Assembly: GCA_045648765.1 (NCBI GenBank)
Contig: JAZROQ010000062.1
Coordinates: 1 to 38,032 of the forward strand
Length of the DNA stretch: 38,032 bases
Direction: 5' to 3'
Source of the DNA: RGIG3009 sp045648765
GTDB taxonomy: Bacteria > Bacillota > Clostridia > Oscillospirales > Acutalibacteraceae
Numbering within the stretch: position 1 is the stretch's first letter; each line of letters starts with the position of its first letter. The notes beneath the pieces are model-generated. The model was not told the origin of the DNA and searched no databases. It saw only the letters and a program-made list of their open reading frames with translations. A program made the translations under genes and the position numbers. Below, in pieces: positions 14,696-22,368 of this stretch.

Positions 14696-15649
14696 ATGAT
14701 AGAGATTGAAAAGCCCAGAATCGAGGCATTAGACCTTACTGCCGATGGTACTTACGGTCGCTTTGTGGTAGAACCGTTAGAAAGAGGTTACGGCACTACG
14801 CTTGGTAACAGCTTGCGTCGTGTGTTGCTTTCCTCTTTGCCGGGTGTGGCAGTTACCTCCGTGAAAATTGAAGGTATTCTTCACGAATTCAGCACCATTG
14901 AAGGCGTGAAAGAGGATGTTACGGAAATTGTTCTGAACATCAAGAATTTGATTCTGAAGCTTAACGGCGAAGGACCGAAAACGGTTTACATTGAAGCTGA
15001 GGGTCCGTGTGAAGTAACGGCTGCTTCCATTAAATGTGACAGCGAAGTGGAAATTTTGTGCCCCGATACGCACATTGCCACAGTCACCGAAGGCGGCAAA
15101 TTGAACATGGAAATCACAGTTGATAAAGGTCGCGGATACGTACCTGCCGAACGCAACAAACAATTGATGCAATCGGTTATCGGTGTGATTCCGGTAGACT
15201 CCATCTACACACCGGTGGTGAAAGTGAACTATGCTGTGAGCAACACGCGTGTTGGTCAAATCACCGACTTTGACAAACTCAATTTGGAAGTTTGGACAAA
15301 CGGCACGATTACCGCGCAAGAAGCTGTTTCGCTGGCAGCAAAGATCATCACTGACCATTTGGCTTTGTTTGTGGATTTATCCGGCGAAGCTTTCGTAGAT
15401 GGATCCGTTATGGTTGAAAAAGAAGAAAAAGGCAAAGCAAAAGCGTTGGAAATGACGATTGAAGAATTGGATTTGTCCGTACGGTCTTTCAACTGCCTCA
15501 AACGCGCCGGTATTAACACGGTGGAAGATTTGATCAACAAAACGGAAGATGACATGATGAAAGTCCGCAACTTGGGCCGTAAGTCTTTGGAAGAAGTTAT
15601 TAACAAATTGGCGTCGTTGGGCTTTAGCTTGAGCGACGAAGAGGAATAA
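14696..15649 (+). CDS. rpoA: DNA-directed RNA polymerase subunit alpha
   Basis: The alpha subunit (317 residues) dimerises to scaffold RNA polymerase and contacts UP elements and activators. The N-terminal domain has GYGTTLGNSLRRVLLSSLPG, and the C-terminal domain (about 240-317) has LDLSVRSFNCLKRAGI and the helix-hairpin-helix NLGRKSLEEV. AAAAAGGAGGG lies upstream. It is translated within the alpha operon before rplQ. Confidence 0.98.
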   Translation: MIEIEKPRIEALDLTADGTYGRFVVEPLERGYGTTLGNSLRRVLLSSLPGVAVTSVKIEGILHEFSTIEGVKEDVTEIVLNIKNLILKLNGEGPKTVYIEAEGPCEVTAASIKCDSEVEILCPDTHIATVTEGGKLNMEITVDKGRGYVPAERNKQLMQSVIGVIPVDSIYTPVVKVNYAVSNTRVGQITDFDKLNLEVWTNGTITAQEAVSLAAKIITDHLALFVDLSGEAFVDGSVMVEKEEKGKAKALEMTIEELDLSVRSFNCLKRAGINTVEDLINKTEDDMMKVRNLGRKSLEEVINKLASLGFSLSDEEE

Positions 15650-15687
15650 AACATATTCCGCAGAATTCTGAAAAGGAGTGAATTCAC

Positions 15688-16032
15688 ATGCCCGGAACTC
15701 GTAAGCTCGGCAGACCGACAGCTTCGCGTATGGCTATGTTGAGAGCTATGGTAACGTTCTTGTTGGAAAAAGGTCGCATTGAAACCACTGTGACTCGTGC
15801 CAAAGAAGTTCGTGCCATGACTGAAAAAATGATTACCATTGCCAAACAACCCACGCTTGCCAACAAGCGTTTGGTATTCTCTTTTGTAACCAAAGAGAGC
15901 GTTTGCAAAAAATTATTTGACGAAATTGCCCCTTCGTACGAAGGCCGCAACGGTGGTTACACCCGCATCATCAAAACGGGTGCTCGCCGTGGTGACGCTG
16001 CAGAAATGGCAATTATCGAATTGGTGAAATAA
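15688..16032 (+). CDS. rplQ: 50S ribosomal protein L17
   Basis: L17 (114 residues) surrounds the tunnel exit. RKLGRPTASRMAMLRAMVTFLLEKGRIETT is the family start; GYTRIIKTGARRGDAAEMAIIEL closes it. Length is typical. It is the last gene of the superoperon and is followed within 15 nt by an intrinsic terminator, so the energy-coupling transporter, truA, rplM and rpsI genes that follow rplQ in many Clostridia are not here. Confidence 0.97.
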   Translation: MPGTRKLGRPTASRMAMLRAMVTFLLEKGRIETTVTRAKEVRAMTEKMITIAKQPTLANKRLVFSFVTKESVCKKLFDEIAPSYEGRNGGYTRIIKTGARRGDAAEMAIIELVK

Positions 16033-16043
16033 TCCAAAACATC

Positions 16044-16080
16044 AAAACTCCCGCAGAATTCTGCGGGAGTTTTTTATTTG
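16044..16080 (+). terminator. Intrinsic terminator of the ribosomal superoperon
   Basis: Positions 16047-16070 form a perfect 24-nt inverted repeat (arms ACTCCCGCAGAA and TTCTGCGGGAGT), followed immediately by a T-run (16070-16075). This is a textbook rho-independent terminator 15 nt after rplQ. The 13-mer CCGCAGAATTCTG inside it also occurs in the rpoA-rplQ spacer at 15658-15670. Confidence 0.92.
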
Positions 16081-16095
16081 CTTTGTAAATTTTTC

Positions 16096-16124
16096 TTGAA
16101 TCATGGTCTAAAAAAAGGTATAAT
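16096..16124 (+). promoter_or_regulatory. Promoter of the alr-AraC-ldh unit
   Basis: TTGAAT (16096-16101), 17 bp, then a perfect TATAAT (16119-16124). The start of transcription would be near 16131, leaving a short leader with ribosome-binding site AAAGGGGGG before alr. No other promoter is evident before ldh. Confidence 0.8.
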
Positions 16125-16157
16125 ACTTTATGTATATAGTAAAAGGGGGGAATAGCG

Positions 16158-17288
16158 ATGTCGACATTATGGCAACAAACATGGGCAGAAGTGGATACTT
16201 TTGCTGTGCAAGAGAATTATTTTGCCGTTCGGCAGTTGCTTTCCGATTCTTGCCAATTAATGGCGGTTGTTAAAGCAGATGGATATGGTCATGGTGCAGT
16301 TGCTGTTGCGCAGCGGGTACTAGCGGCGGGTGCCAACAGATTGGCAGTTTCTAATTTGAATGAGGCATTGCAATTGCGAAAAGCCGGTATTACGGCACCA
16401 ATCTTGATTTTTTCACACGTGCCGCCCGAAGCTGCATCGTGCTTGGCGGAATATGATATTACGCAAACGGTTATCGGTTTGGAATATGCCTGCCGTTTAG
16501 AAGATGCTGCTTCCGCCGCAAACGTGAAACTGAAAATACATATCAAAATCGATACCGGTATGTCCCGTGTGGGGTTTTTTTATCACGATGAACAACGCGA
16601 CAATGCAATTTTAGGAGACATTGCCAAAGTTTGTTTGTTGCCACATTTGGAAGTTGAAGGATGCTTTACGCACTTTGCCATGGCTGATGAACCTAATGGT
16701 GAAGAGGCAACTCGCAAGCAGTTTTCTTTGTTTATGACAGCGTTAGAAAAGCTGAAAGAAAAAGGTGTCACTTTCCCAATTAGACATTGCTGTAACAGTG
16801 CTGCTACTTTGCGATTCCCTGAAATGCATTTAGATATGGTGCGTCCCGGCATTGTGTTATATGGTGTTGCTCCTTCACCTTGGATGAATACATTGTGCAA
16901 ATTACGTCCGGCACTGTCTCTTAAAACACGTGTTACGTTGGTTAAGACTGTACCTGCCGGAACGCCGATCAGCTACGGAGGCACTTTTGTTACAGAACGT
17001 GAAACCACGTTGGCGACTGTTCCTGTCGGTTATGGCGATGGATTGCCCCGTACATTATCAAACGACACCTTTATGGTAGTCAAAGGAAAAAAAGCACCTT
17101 TGGTAGGCAGAGTGTGCATGGATCAATGTTTGCTGGATGTTACCGACATTGAGGGTGTACAAGAAGGCGATTTTGTTACTGTGTTTGGCAAAACCCCCAC
17201 CGTGGACGAATACGCTGCTTTTTCTCACACCATTTCCTACGAATCTCTTTGTTCGGTTGGAAAACGTGTCCCGCGGGTTATTCTTTGA
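16158..17288 (+). CDS. alr: Alanine racemase
   Basis: Alanine racemase (376 residues) is a PLP enzyme that interconverts L- and D-alanine, supplying D-Ala for peptidoglycan. The PLP lysine is K39 in AVVKADGYGHG. The second catalytic base, a tyrosine, is Y273 in ISYGGTF. The fold-type III barrel covers most of the chain, and the C-terminal beta domain has GRVCMDQCLLDVT. Length is normal. It is first in a three-gene run with an AraC-type regulator (29-nt gap) and L-lactate dehydrogenase. Confidence 0.95.
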   Translation: MSTLWQQTWAEVDTFAVQENYFAVRQLLSDSCQLMAVVKADGYGHGAVAVAQRVLAAGANRLAVSNLNEALQLRKAGITAPILIFSHVPPEAASCLAEYDITQTVIGLEYACRLEDAASAANVKLKIHIKIDTGMSRVGFFYHDEQRDNAILGDIAKVCLLPHLEVEGCFTHFAMADEPNGEEATRKQFSLFMTALEKLKEKGVTFPIRHCCNSAATLRFPEMHLDMVRPGIVLYGVAPSPWMNTLCKLRPALSLKTRVTLVKTVPAGTPISYGGTFVTERETTLATVPVGYGDGLPRTLSNDTFMVVKGKKAPLVGRVCMDQCLLDVTDIEGVQEGDFVTVFGKTPTVDEYAAFSHTISYESLCSVGKRVPRVIL

Positions 17289-17317
17289 GCAGTTGTTAAT
17301 CAGAAAGGACGTGACGT

Positions 17318-18199
17318 ATGACTAATTATATTCCTATCCCCATGAAACGTGAAATTGCAGTAGATTCCATTGTAACAGTTCATTATCTGGAACATACCAA
17401 AGACTATCTTTTTGAAGGCGAAAAGCACAATTTTTGGGAAATTTTATATTGTGATAAAGGCACAGTGGAAATTATTGCGGACGAAAAGGGCTATGAATTG
17501 TCGCAAGGGCAAATGGTTTTTCATAAACCGAACGAATTTCATAGTTTGTATGCCAATGGTACCGTTGCGCCCAATTTAGTTATTGTTTCGTTTATTTCTC
17601 GGTCCACGGCTATGTCATTTTTTAACGGAAAAATTCTTTATGCCACTCAACAGCAACAAGATTTGTTGGCACAAATCATTAAAGAGGCGCGCCAAGCATT
17701 TTCTTGCTCGTTGGGTGACCCGACTACTTTGCAAATGGAAATATCGCCGGAAGCACCGTTTGGTTCGCAACAACTTATCCAATTATATTTGGAAATGTTT
17801 TTGATCGACACGGTGCGCCATCACGAGGCGGTTAAACAACCCAAAATTTCATCCACCATTAAACGGCGCGCAGATAACGAAATGGTCGACCGCGTCATAC
17901 GCTATATGGAAGAACACATTTGCGACGGATTAACTTTCAGTGATGTGTGCCGCCATTCTTCGGAAAGTGCCACGAACTTAAAAACGATTTTCAAATCCGT
18001 TACCGGCTATGGCGTGATGGAGAAATATCGGTTGTTGAAAATTGAAAAAGCAAAAAAATGGTTGCGGGAAGGAAAAGGAAATATTACACAAATTGCCGAT
18101 ATGCTGGGTTATGCCTCGGTTCACTATTTTTCTCGCCACTTTAAACAAGCAACCGGTATGACACCGCGTGAATATACGCTGTCTGTTCAGGCAAAATAA
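17318..18199 (+). CDS. AraC-family transcriptional regulator with N-terminal cupin
   Basis: This 293-residue protein has an N-terminal cupin-like sensor half (FWEILYCDKGTVEI, then QGQMVFHKPNEFHSL, about residues 1-120). A C-terminal AraC DNA-binding domain spans about 190-290, with two helix-turn-helix units and the family end ITQIADMLGYASVHYFSRHFKQATGMTPREY. Such proteins bind small ligands, often sugars, and control neighbouring genes. It lies between alr and ldh on the same strand with about 30-nt gaps, so a role in controlling ldh or alr is plausible but not shown. The ligand is unknown. Confidence 0.9.
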   Translation: MTNYIPIPMKREIAVDSIVTVHYLEHTKDYLFEGEKHNFWEILYCDKGTVEIIADEKGYELSQGQMVFHKPNEFHSLYANGTVAPNLVIVSFISRSTAMSFFNGKILYATQQQQDLLAQIIKEARQAFSCSLGDPTTLQMEISPEAPFGSQQLIQLYLEMFLIDTVRHHEAVKQPKISSTIKRRADNEMVDRVIRYMEEHICDGLTFSDVCRHSSESATNLKTIFKSVTGYGVMEKYRLLKIEKAKKWLREGKGNITQIADMLGYASVHYFSRHFKQATGMTPREYTLSVQAK

Positions 18200-18231
18200 G
18201 GATATATGCCAAACAAAACGGAGGACAGCAA

Positions 18232-19185
18232 ATGAATCAAGATATTCGAAAAGTCGCATTAATTGGTACCGGCATGGTGGGAATGAGCTATGCTTATTCT
18301 TTGCTTAATCAGAATGTGTGTGATGAGTTAGTTCTTATTGATATCAACAAAGAACGCGCTATGGGAGAGGCCATGGATTTAAACCATGGTTTGGCTTTTT
18401 CTGCTTCTGCCATGAAAATATATGCCGGCGAGTATTCAGACTGCGCCGATGCCGATATCGCGGTGCTGTGTGCCGGTGTGGCGCAAAAACCGGGAGAATC
18501 ACGTTTGGAACTGTTGCAACGCAATGCAAAAGTGTTTTCAAGCATTGTGCAGGCGGTTCTTTCCTCCGGCTTTGACGGAATTTTTTTGGTAGCAACAAAT
18601 CCGGTGGATATTATGACACAAATCACGTGTGCCATTTCCGGTTTTGATCCTCGTCGCGTGGTAGGAAGCGGAACAGCTTTGGATACGGCACGTTTGCGGT
18701 ATATGTTAGGCGGATTGTTCAAGGTGGATTCGCGTAATGTTCACGCATATGTTATTGGAGAACACGGTGACAGCGAGTTTGTCCCTTGGTCACAAGCAAT
18801 GCTTGCAACTTGCCCGATTACCGAACTGTGTGGCAGCACGCCCGAATGCGCCTGTACGTGGGAACAGTTACATGCCATTGAGCACGAGGTACGAGATGCC
18901 GCACAGCAGATTATTCGTGCAAAGGGTGCCACGTATTACGGCATCGGTATGTCGCTGGCACGTATTACTCGAGCTATTTTGAGCAATGAAAACAGTGTGC
19001 TTACGGTTTCGGCAATGCTCTTGGGTGAATATGGAGAAAAAGATGTTTTTGTTGGTGTGCCGTGCATTGTTAACCGCAACGGTATACGAAGGGTGATGCC
19101 GCTTTCTCTTAATGAGCAAGAAACCGAGTTATTTCACACTTCGTGCCATACGTTGCGCACCTCGTTTGAATCATTATCGTTATAA
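18232..19185 (+). CDS. ldh: L-lactate dehydrogenase
   Basis: NAD-dependent L-LDH (317 residues) reduces pyruvate to lactate and regenerates NAD+ in fermentation. The Rossmann GxGxxG is IGTGMVGMSYA at about residues 11-21. The proton-donating histidine is H178 in GEHGDSE. The specificity loop reads QKPGESR (85-91), where Q85 fits lactate rather than malate dehydrogenase, and R91 is the catalytic arginine. The ribosome-binding site is ACGGAGGA. Last gene before a bidirectional terminator. Confidence 0.93.
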   Translation: MNQDIRKVALIGTGMVGMSYAYSLLNQNVCDELVLIDINKERAMGEAMDLNHGLAFSASAMKIYAGEYSDCADADIAVLCAGVAQKPGESRLELLQRNAKVFSSIVQAVLSSGFDGIFLVATNPVDIMTQITCAISGFDPRRVVGSGTALDTARLRYMLGGLFKVDSRNVHAYVIGEHGDSEFVPWSQAMLATCPITELCGSTPECACTWEQLHAIEHEVRDAAQQIIRAKGATYYGIGMSLARITRAILSNENSVLTVSAMLLGEYGEKDVFVGVPCIVNRNGIRRVMPLSLNEQETELFHTSCHTLRTSFESLSL

Positions 19186-19192
19186 AAAAAGA

Positions 19193-19229
19193 GACCGCTT
19201 GTGTTTTACCACAAGCGGTCAAAATTTTT
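19193..19229. terminator. Bidirectional terminator between ldh and apgM
   Basis: GACCGCTTGTG (19193-19203) pairs with CACAAGCGGTC (19210-19220) around a six-base loop. On the minus strand it is followed by a long T-run (the A-run at 19184-19190 on the plus strand). On the plus strand a T-run comes after four A's (19225-19229). It serves the convergent apgM strongly and ldh moderately. Confidence 0.85.
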
Positions 19230-19239
19230 AAAAACAAGG

Positions 19240-20448
19240 TTATTTGAGCAATTGGAACATTAAATCCGACGCTTCTTTCACCGAGACGCCGGTGTTTTTT
19301 GCGGTTTGTTCTGTAAAGCAGGAAACGCCGCTTTCTACCGCCTCGTTGCTGCGGTATAGCAAAAAGGGAACAGCATCGGCAGAATGAGTGCGGGTACATA
19401 GCGGGGTGGGATGATCCGGCATAATCAGCAAGGAATATTCGCCAAAAGCTTTTAATTCTTCTAACAAAGGAGTAAGTATTTGACGGTCGATTTCTTCGAT
19501 GGCGCGCACCTTGTTTTGCACTTCGCCACGATGTCCGCACTCGTCGGGAGCTTCCACGTGGATATATACAAAATCGTGACCGTTTTTCAAAGCGTCAACT
19601 GCGGCTTGGCGCTTACCTGCAAAATTGGTGTCTAAATATCCCGTGGCGCCTTCCACTTCGCACACTGTCATATCGGTTAAACGCGCAATACCTTTGAGCA
19701 AATCCACAGCCGATACCATAGCACCTTTAACATTAAACCGTTCTTCAAAATTTTGCAATGCGGGACGGCTTCCGTGTCCCCATAACCAAATGGCGTTGGC
19801 AGGGTTTTTGCCGTCACGGCGGCGTTGTTCATTGATGGGATGATTTGCCAACAACTCCGTGCTGCGTTTCATCATATCCAAAAGCGGTGCGGCATCCGGA
19901 TGTGCCATTAAATGCTCACCAATCACCTGACCGCTGATATCGTGCGGCGGAGTGAGTTTCCCAATGGCGGTTTTGCCTTTGTGCCATACCAAACAATGAC
20001 GATAGGCGGTGCCGGTATAAAAATCAAATTCGCCACCGCCAAAGGCTTGTTGCACCGTGCGGATAATCTCGTCTGCTTGTTCGGTGTGAATATCTCCGGC
20101 GCAGTAATCTTCCATTACTTTTTGTTCGTAAGGCTCGTTTTCGGAAAGAGTTACCAAATTGCAGCGCAAAGCAACATCGTCGTCGGCAAGGTCAATGCCG
20201 ATGTTGGCGGCTTCCAATGGTGATCTCCCCGTGTAGCATTCGAGCGGGCGGTACCCGAGTACCGATAAATTAGCAACGTCACTGCCCGGAGACAGCCCCT
20301 CGGGAACCGTAAAGGACATACCCACTTTCGAATGAGCAGCCAAGGCATCCATCGTGGGTTTATAGGCCGCTTCCATGGGTGTTTTCCCTTGTAAATCTGC
20401 ATGAGCAATATCGGCCATACCGTCGCACAGTAAAACAACGTATTTCAT
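19240..20448 (-). CDS. apgM: 2,3-bisphosphoglycerate-independent phosphoglycerate mutase, archaeal type
   Basis: ApgM (402 residues) interconverts 3- and 2-phosphoglycerate in glycolysis and belongs to the alkaline phosphatase superfamily with two metal ions. MKYVVLLCDGMAD carries the metal ligand D9. The nucleophile region is SDVANLS (56-62) in the typical context LSPGSDVANLSVLGY. C-terminal metal ligands include HVEAPDECGHRG and MPDHPTP. I chose ATG 20448 because AAAGGATGG precedes it and the family starts there; earlier in-frame ATGs at 20469 and 20490 would add a non-conserved tail. Confidence 0.92.
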   Translation of the reverse strand: MKYVVLLCDGMADIAHADLQGKTPMEAAYKPTMDALAAHSKVGMSFTVPEGLSPGSDVANLSVLGYRPLECYTGRSPLEAANIGIDLADDDVALRCNLVTLSENEPYEQKVMEDYCAGDIHTEQADEIIRTVQQAFGGGEFDFYTGTAYRHCLVWHKGKTAIGKLTPPHDISGQVIGEHLMAHPDAAPLLDMMKRSTELLANHPINEQRRRDGKNPANAIWLWGHGSRPALQNFEERFNVKGAMVSAVDLLKGIARLTDMTVCEVEGATGYLDTNFAGKRQAAVDALKNGHDFVYIHVEAPDECGHRGEVQNKVRAIEEIDRQILTPLLEELKAFGEYSLLIMPDHPTPLCTRTHSADAVPFLLYRSNEAVESGVSCFTEQTAKNTGVSVKEASDLMFQLLK

Positions 20449-20480
20449 ATTCGGTCCATCCTTTTTCATATTCTGACGAC

Positions 20481-20509
20481 AGTATATCATAAAATTTTCT
20501 TAAACGCAA
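20481..20509 (-). promoter_or_regulatory. apgM promoter
   Basis: Read on the minus strand: TTGCGT (20509-20504), 17 bp, TATACT (20486-20481). The leader before apgM is short. It is divergent from the decarboxylase promoter at 20549-20577, with only about 40 bp between the two, so a shared regulator could act on both. Confidence 0.75.
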
Positions 20510-20548
20510 TTTTCTTTGGACAAGTTTTTTGTTTTTTTGGTTAAAACA

Positions 20549-20577
20549 TTGATTTTCGAGCAAGGTTATAGTATACT
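20549..20577 (+). promoter_or_regulatory. Promoter of the sodium-pump decarboxylase genes
   Basis: TTGATT (20549-20554), 17 bp, TATACT (20572-20577). Transcription would begin near 20584, about 30 nt before the gamma-subunit start. Confidence 0.75.
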
Positions 20578-20616
20578 GTAATCGTATATTTTTTAAGGAA
20601 TGAGGTAGTTTTTCTC

Positions 20617-21000
20617 ATGAAAGCAGTGTTGTTGTCAGCAAACAGTGCATTATTGGCCGAAGCAGGGAAGACCGTGTTGATCGGTGTGTTGGTTGTGTTT
20701 TCGGTTTTGGTATTGCTCACCATTATTTTTCGTTTGTTTGGTGTGTTTTCCGGCTTTAAAAAAACACCTGTGGCAACAACCGAAGAAATTCCCAACGAAT
20801 TACTGGCGGCCATTGCGGGCGCTATTGCTGCTGACAGTGACGAAGTCCCCGAAGAAGTAGCGGCAGTTATCGCCGCAGCAGTTGCCGCCATGTCCGACGG
20901 TAAAACGCGATATACCGTTCGCCGTATCACGCCAGCTGCCAAAGCGGCACGTTCTGCATGGTCGGCAGCAGGCATAGCACAAAACACGCAACCGTTTTAA
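20617..21000 (+). CDS. oadG: Sodium-pump decarboxylase gamma subunit (OadG family)
   Basis: This 127-residue protein matches the OadG/MmdD-type gamma subunit: a short N-terminus, one membrane helix (about residues 17-42, GVLVVFSVLVLLTIIFRLF), then an Ala-rich cytoplasmic tail with acidic and basic patches. The gamma chain holds the biotin-dependent carboxyltransferase alpha chain on the membrane beta subunit. The beta gene follows after 12 nt. Without the alpha gene nearby, oxaloacetate, methylmalonyl-CoA and glutaconyl-CoA are all possible substrates; the symbol is by family, not substrate. Confidence 0.82.
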   Translation: MKAVLLSANSALLAEAGKTVLIGVLVVFSVLVLLTIIFRLFGVFSGFKKTPVATTEEIPNELLAAIAGAIAADSDEVPEEVAAVIAAAVAAMSDGKTRYTVRRITPAAKAARSAWSAAGIAQNTQPF

Positions 21001-21012
21001 GGAGTCACTGAT

Positions 21013-22305
21013 ATGGGAATTTTAGATGCATTTTTACAAATTTGGAATGAATCAGGCTTTGCCAGATTGTTTAACTTTTCCGGCGGTGGCTGGAAGAATC
21101 TAATCATGATCGGTATTGCCTGTGTGTTGATGTTCTTGGCAATCAAAAAAGGGTACGAACCGTTGTTGCTGTTACCCATTGCCTTTGGCATGTTGCTTGT
21201 CAACTTACCGCTTTCGGGTGTGATGGATCCACAGCAAAATATGTTAGTTCCCCTCACAGCGGAAGAACTTGAACAACTCGCACAAGGTGTTTATGCACAA
21301 AACTATCCGGTGTTCGAAAGCAACGGCATGTTCTATTGGCAACACTTTGAACAGGGCGGCTTGTTTTGGTATTTGTATCAAGGCGTTAAGTTTGGTATTT
21401 ATCCGCCCCTTATTTTCCTTGGCATTGGTTGTATGACCGATTTTGGTCCCTTGATTTCCAATCCCAAAAGCTTTTTGTTGGGTGCTGCCGCGCAACTTGG
21501 TATTTTTGTCACGTTTTTCGGCGCACGTGCCCTTGGCTTGATTCCCGGCGCCGAAGGAATGGGCATTTTGTTTAATGAGCAAGAAGCGGCTTCCATCGCC
21601 ATCATCGGTGGTGCCGATGGACCGACGGCTATTTATTTAACTTCCAAATTAGCACCGCATTTGTTAGGTGCTATCGCGGTGGCGGCTTATTCGTATATGG
21701 CGTTGGTGCCGATTATCCAACCCCCGATCATGCGCGCCTTAACCACCAAAAAAGAACGCTCGGTCGTTATGCAAGAACTGCGCACCGTTTCTAAAACCGA
21801 AAAGATCTTGTTCCCGATTTTTGTTACCATTGTTTGTGTGTTGTTGTTACCCAGTGCGGCACCGCTTGTTGGCATGCTGATGCTCGGTAACTTGTTCCGC
21901 GAAAGCGGTGTGGTAGAACGCCTTACCAAAACTTCGCAAAACGAACTTATGAACATTATCACCATTTTACTTGGTGTTACAGTGGGTGCGACTGCCAATG
22001 CACATACCTTCTTGCAAGCCAAAACGATTTTGATTATTTGTCTTGGTTTGATCGCATTTGCAATGGGTACGGCAGGCGGCGTTCTGTTCGGCAAAGTTAT
22101 GTATTGGATTACAGGCGGCAAAGTGAATCCGCTTATCGGTTCTGCCGGTGTTTCCGCTGTTCCGATGGCGGCGCGTGTGGCACAAAAAGAAGGTCAACGC
22201 GAAAATCCTGCAAACTTCTTGCTCATGCATGCTATGGGCCCCAACGTAGCAGGCGTTATCGGTTCGGCAGTTGCTGCAGGTGTATTGCTGACATTATTTG
22301 GTTGA
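21013..22305 (+). CDS. oadB: Sodium-pump decarboxylase beta subunit (membrane Na+ translocator)
   Basis: The 430-residue beta subunit couples decarboxylation of carboxybiotin to Na+ export. It is very hydrophobic. The essential aspartate of region IIIa is D202 in GGADGPTAIY. The Na+/H+ pathway helix reads NPLIGSAGVSAVPMAAR from N372, with the spacing N, G(+4), S(+9), R(+16) that matches Klebsiella OadB N373, G377, S382 and R389. It follows the gamma gene and is followed by a terminator. The alpha and biotin-carrier genes must be elsewhere. Confidence 0.93.
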   Translation: MGILDAFLQIWNESGFARLFNFSGGGWKNLIMIGIACVLMFLAIKKGYEPLLLLPIAFGMLLVNLPLSGVMDPQQNMLVPLTAEELEQLAQGVYAQNYPVFESNGMFYWQHFEQGGLFWYLYQGVKFGIYPPLIFLGIGCMTDFGPLISNPKSFLLGAAAQLGIFVTFFGARALGLIPGAEGMGILFNEQEAASIAIIGGADGPTAIYLTSKLAPHLLGAIAVAAYSYMALVPIIQPPIMRALTTKKERSVVMQELRTVSKTEKILFPIFVTIVCVLLLPSAAPLVGMLMLGNLFRESGVVERLTKTSQNELMNIITILLGVTVGATANAHTFLQAKTILIICLGLIAFAMGTAGGVLFGKVMYWITGGKVNPLIGSAGVSAVPMAARVAQKEGQRENPANFLLMHAMGPNVAGVIGSAVAAGVLLTLFG

Positions 22306-22315
22306 TTTTCATTTG

Positions 22316-22344
22316 AAAAAGGCAGGGTTTTCCCTGCCTTTTTT
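22316..22344 (+). terminator. Terminator after the decarboxylase genes
   Basis: GGCAGGG (22321-22327) pairs with CCCTGCC (22332-22338) around TTTT, with A's before and a six-T run after. It lies 15 nt past the beta-subunit stop and only about 25 nt before pcrA. No promoter for pcrA is visible in the remaining gap, so partial read-through is likely. Confidence 0.85.
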
Positions 22345-22368
22345 ATCCAACCCCAAGGAGATTTCTGT

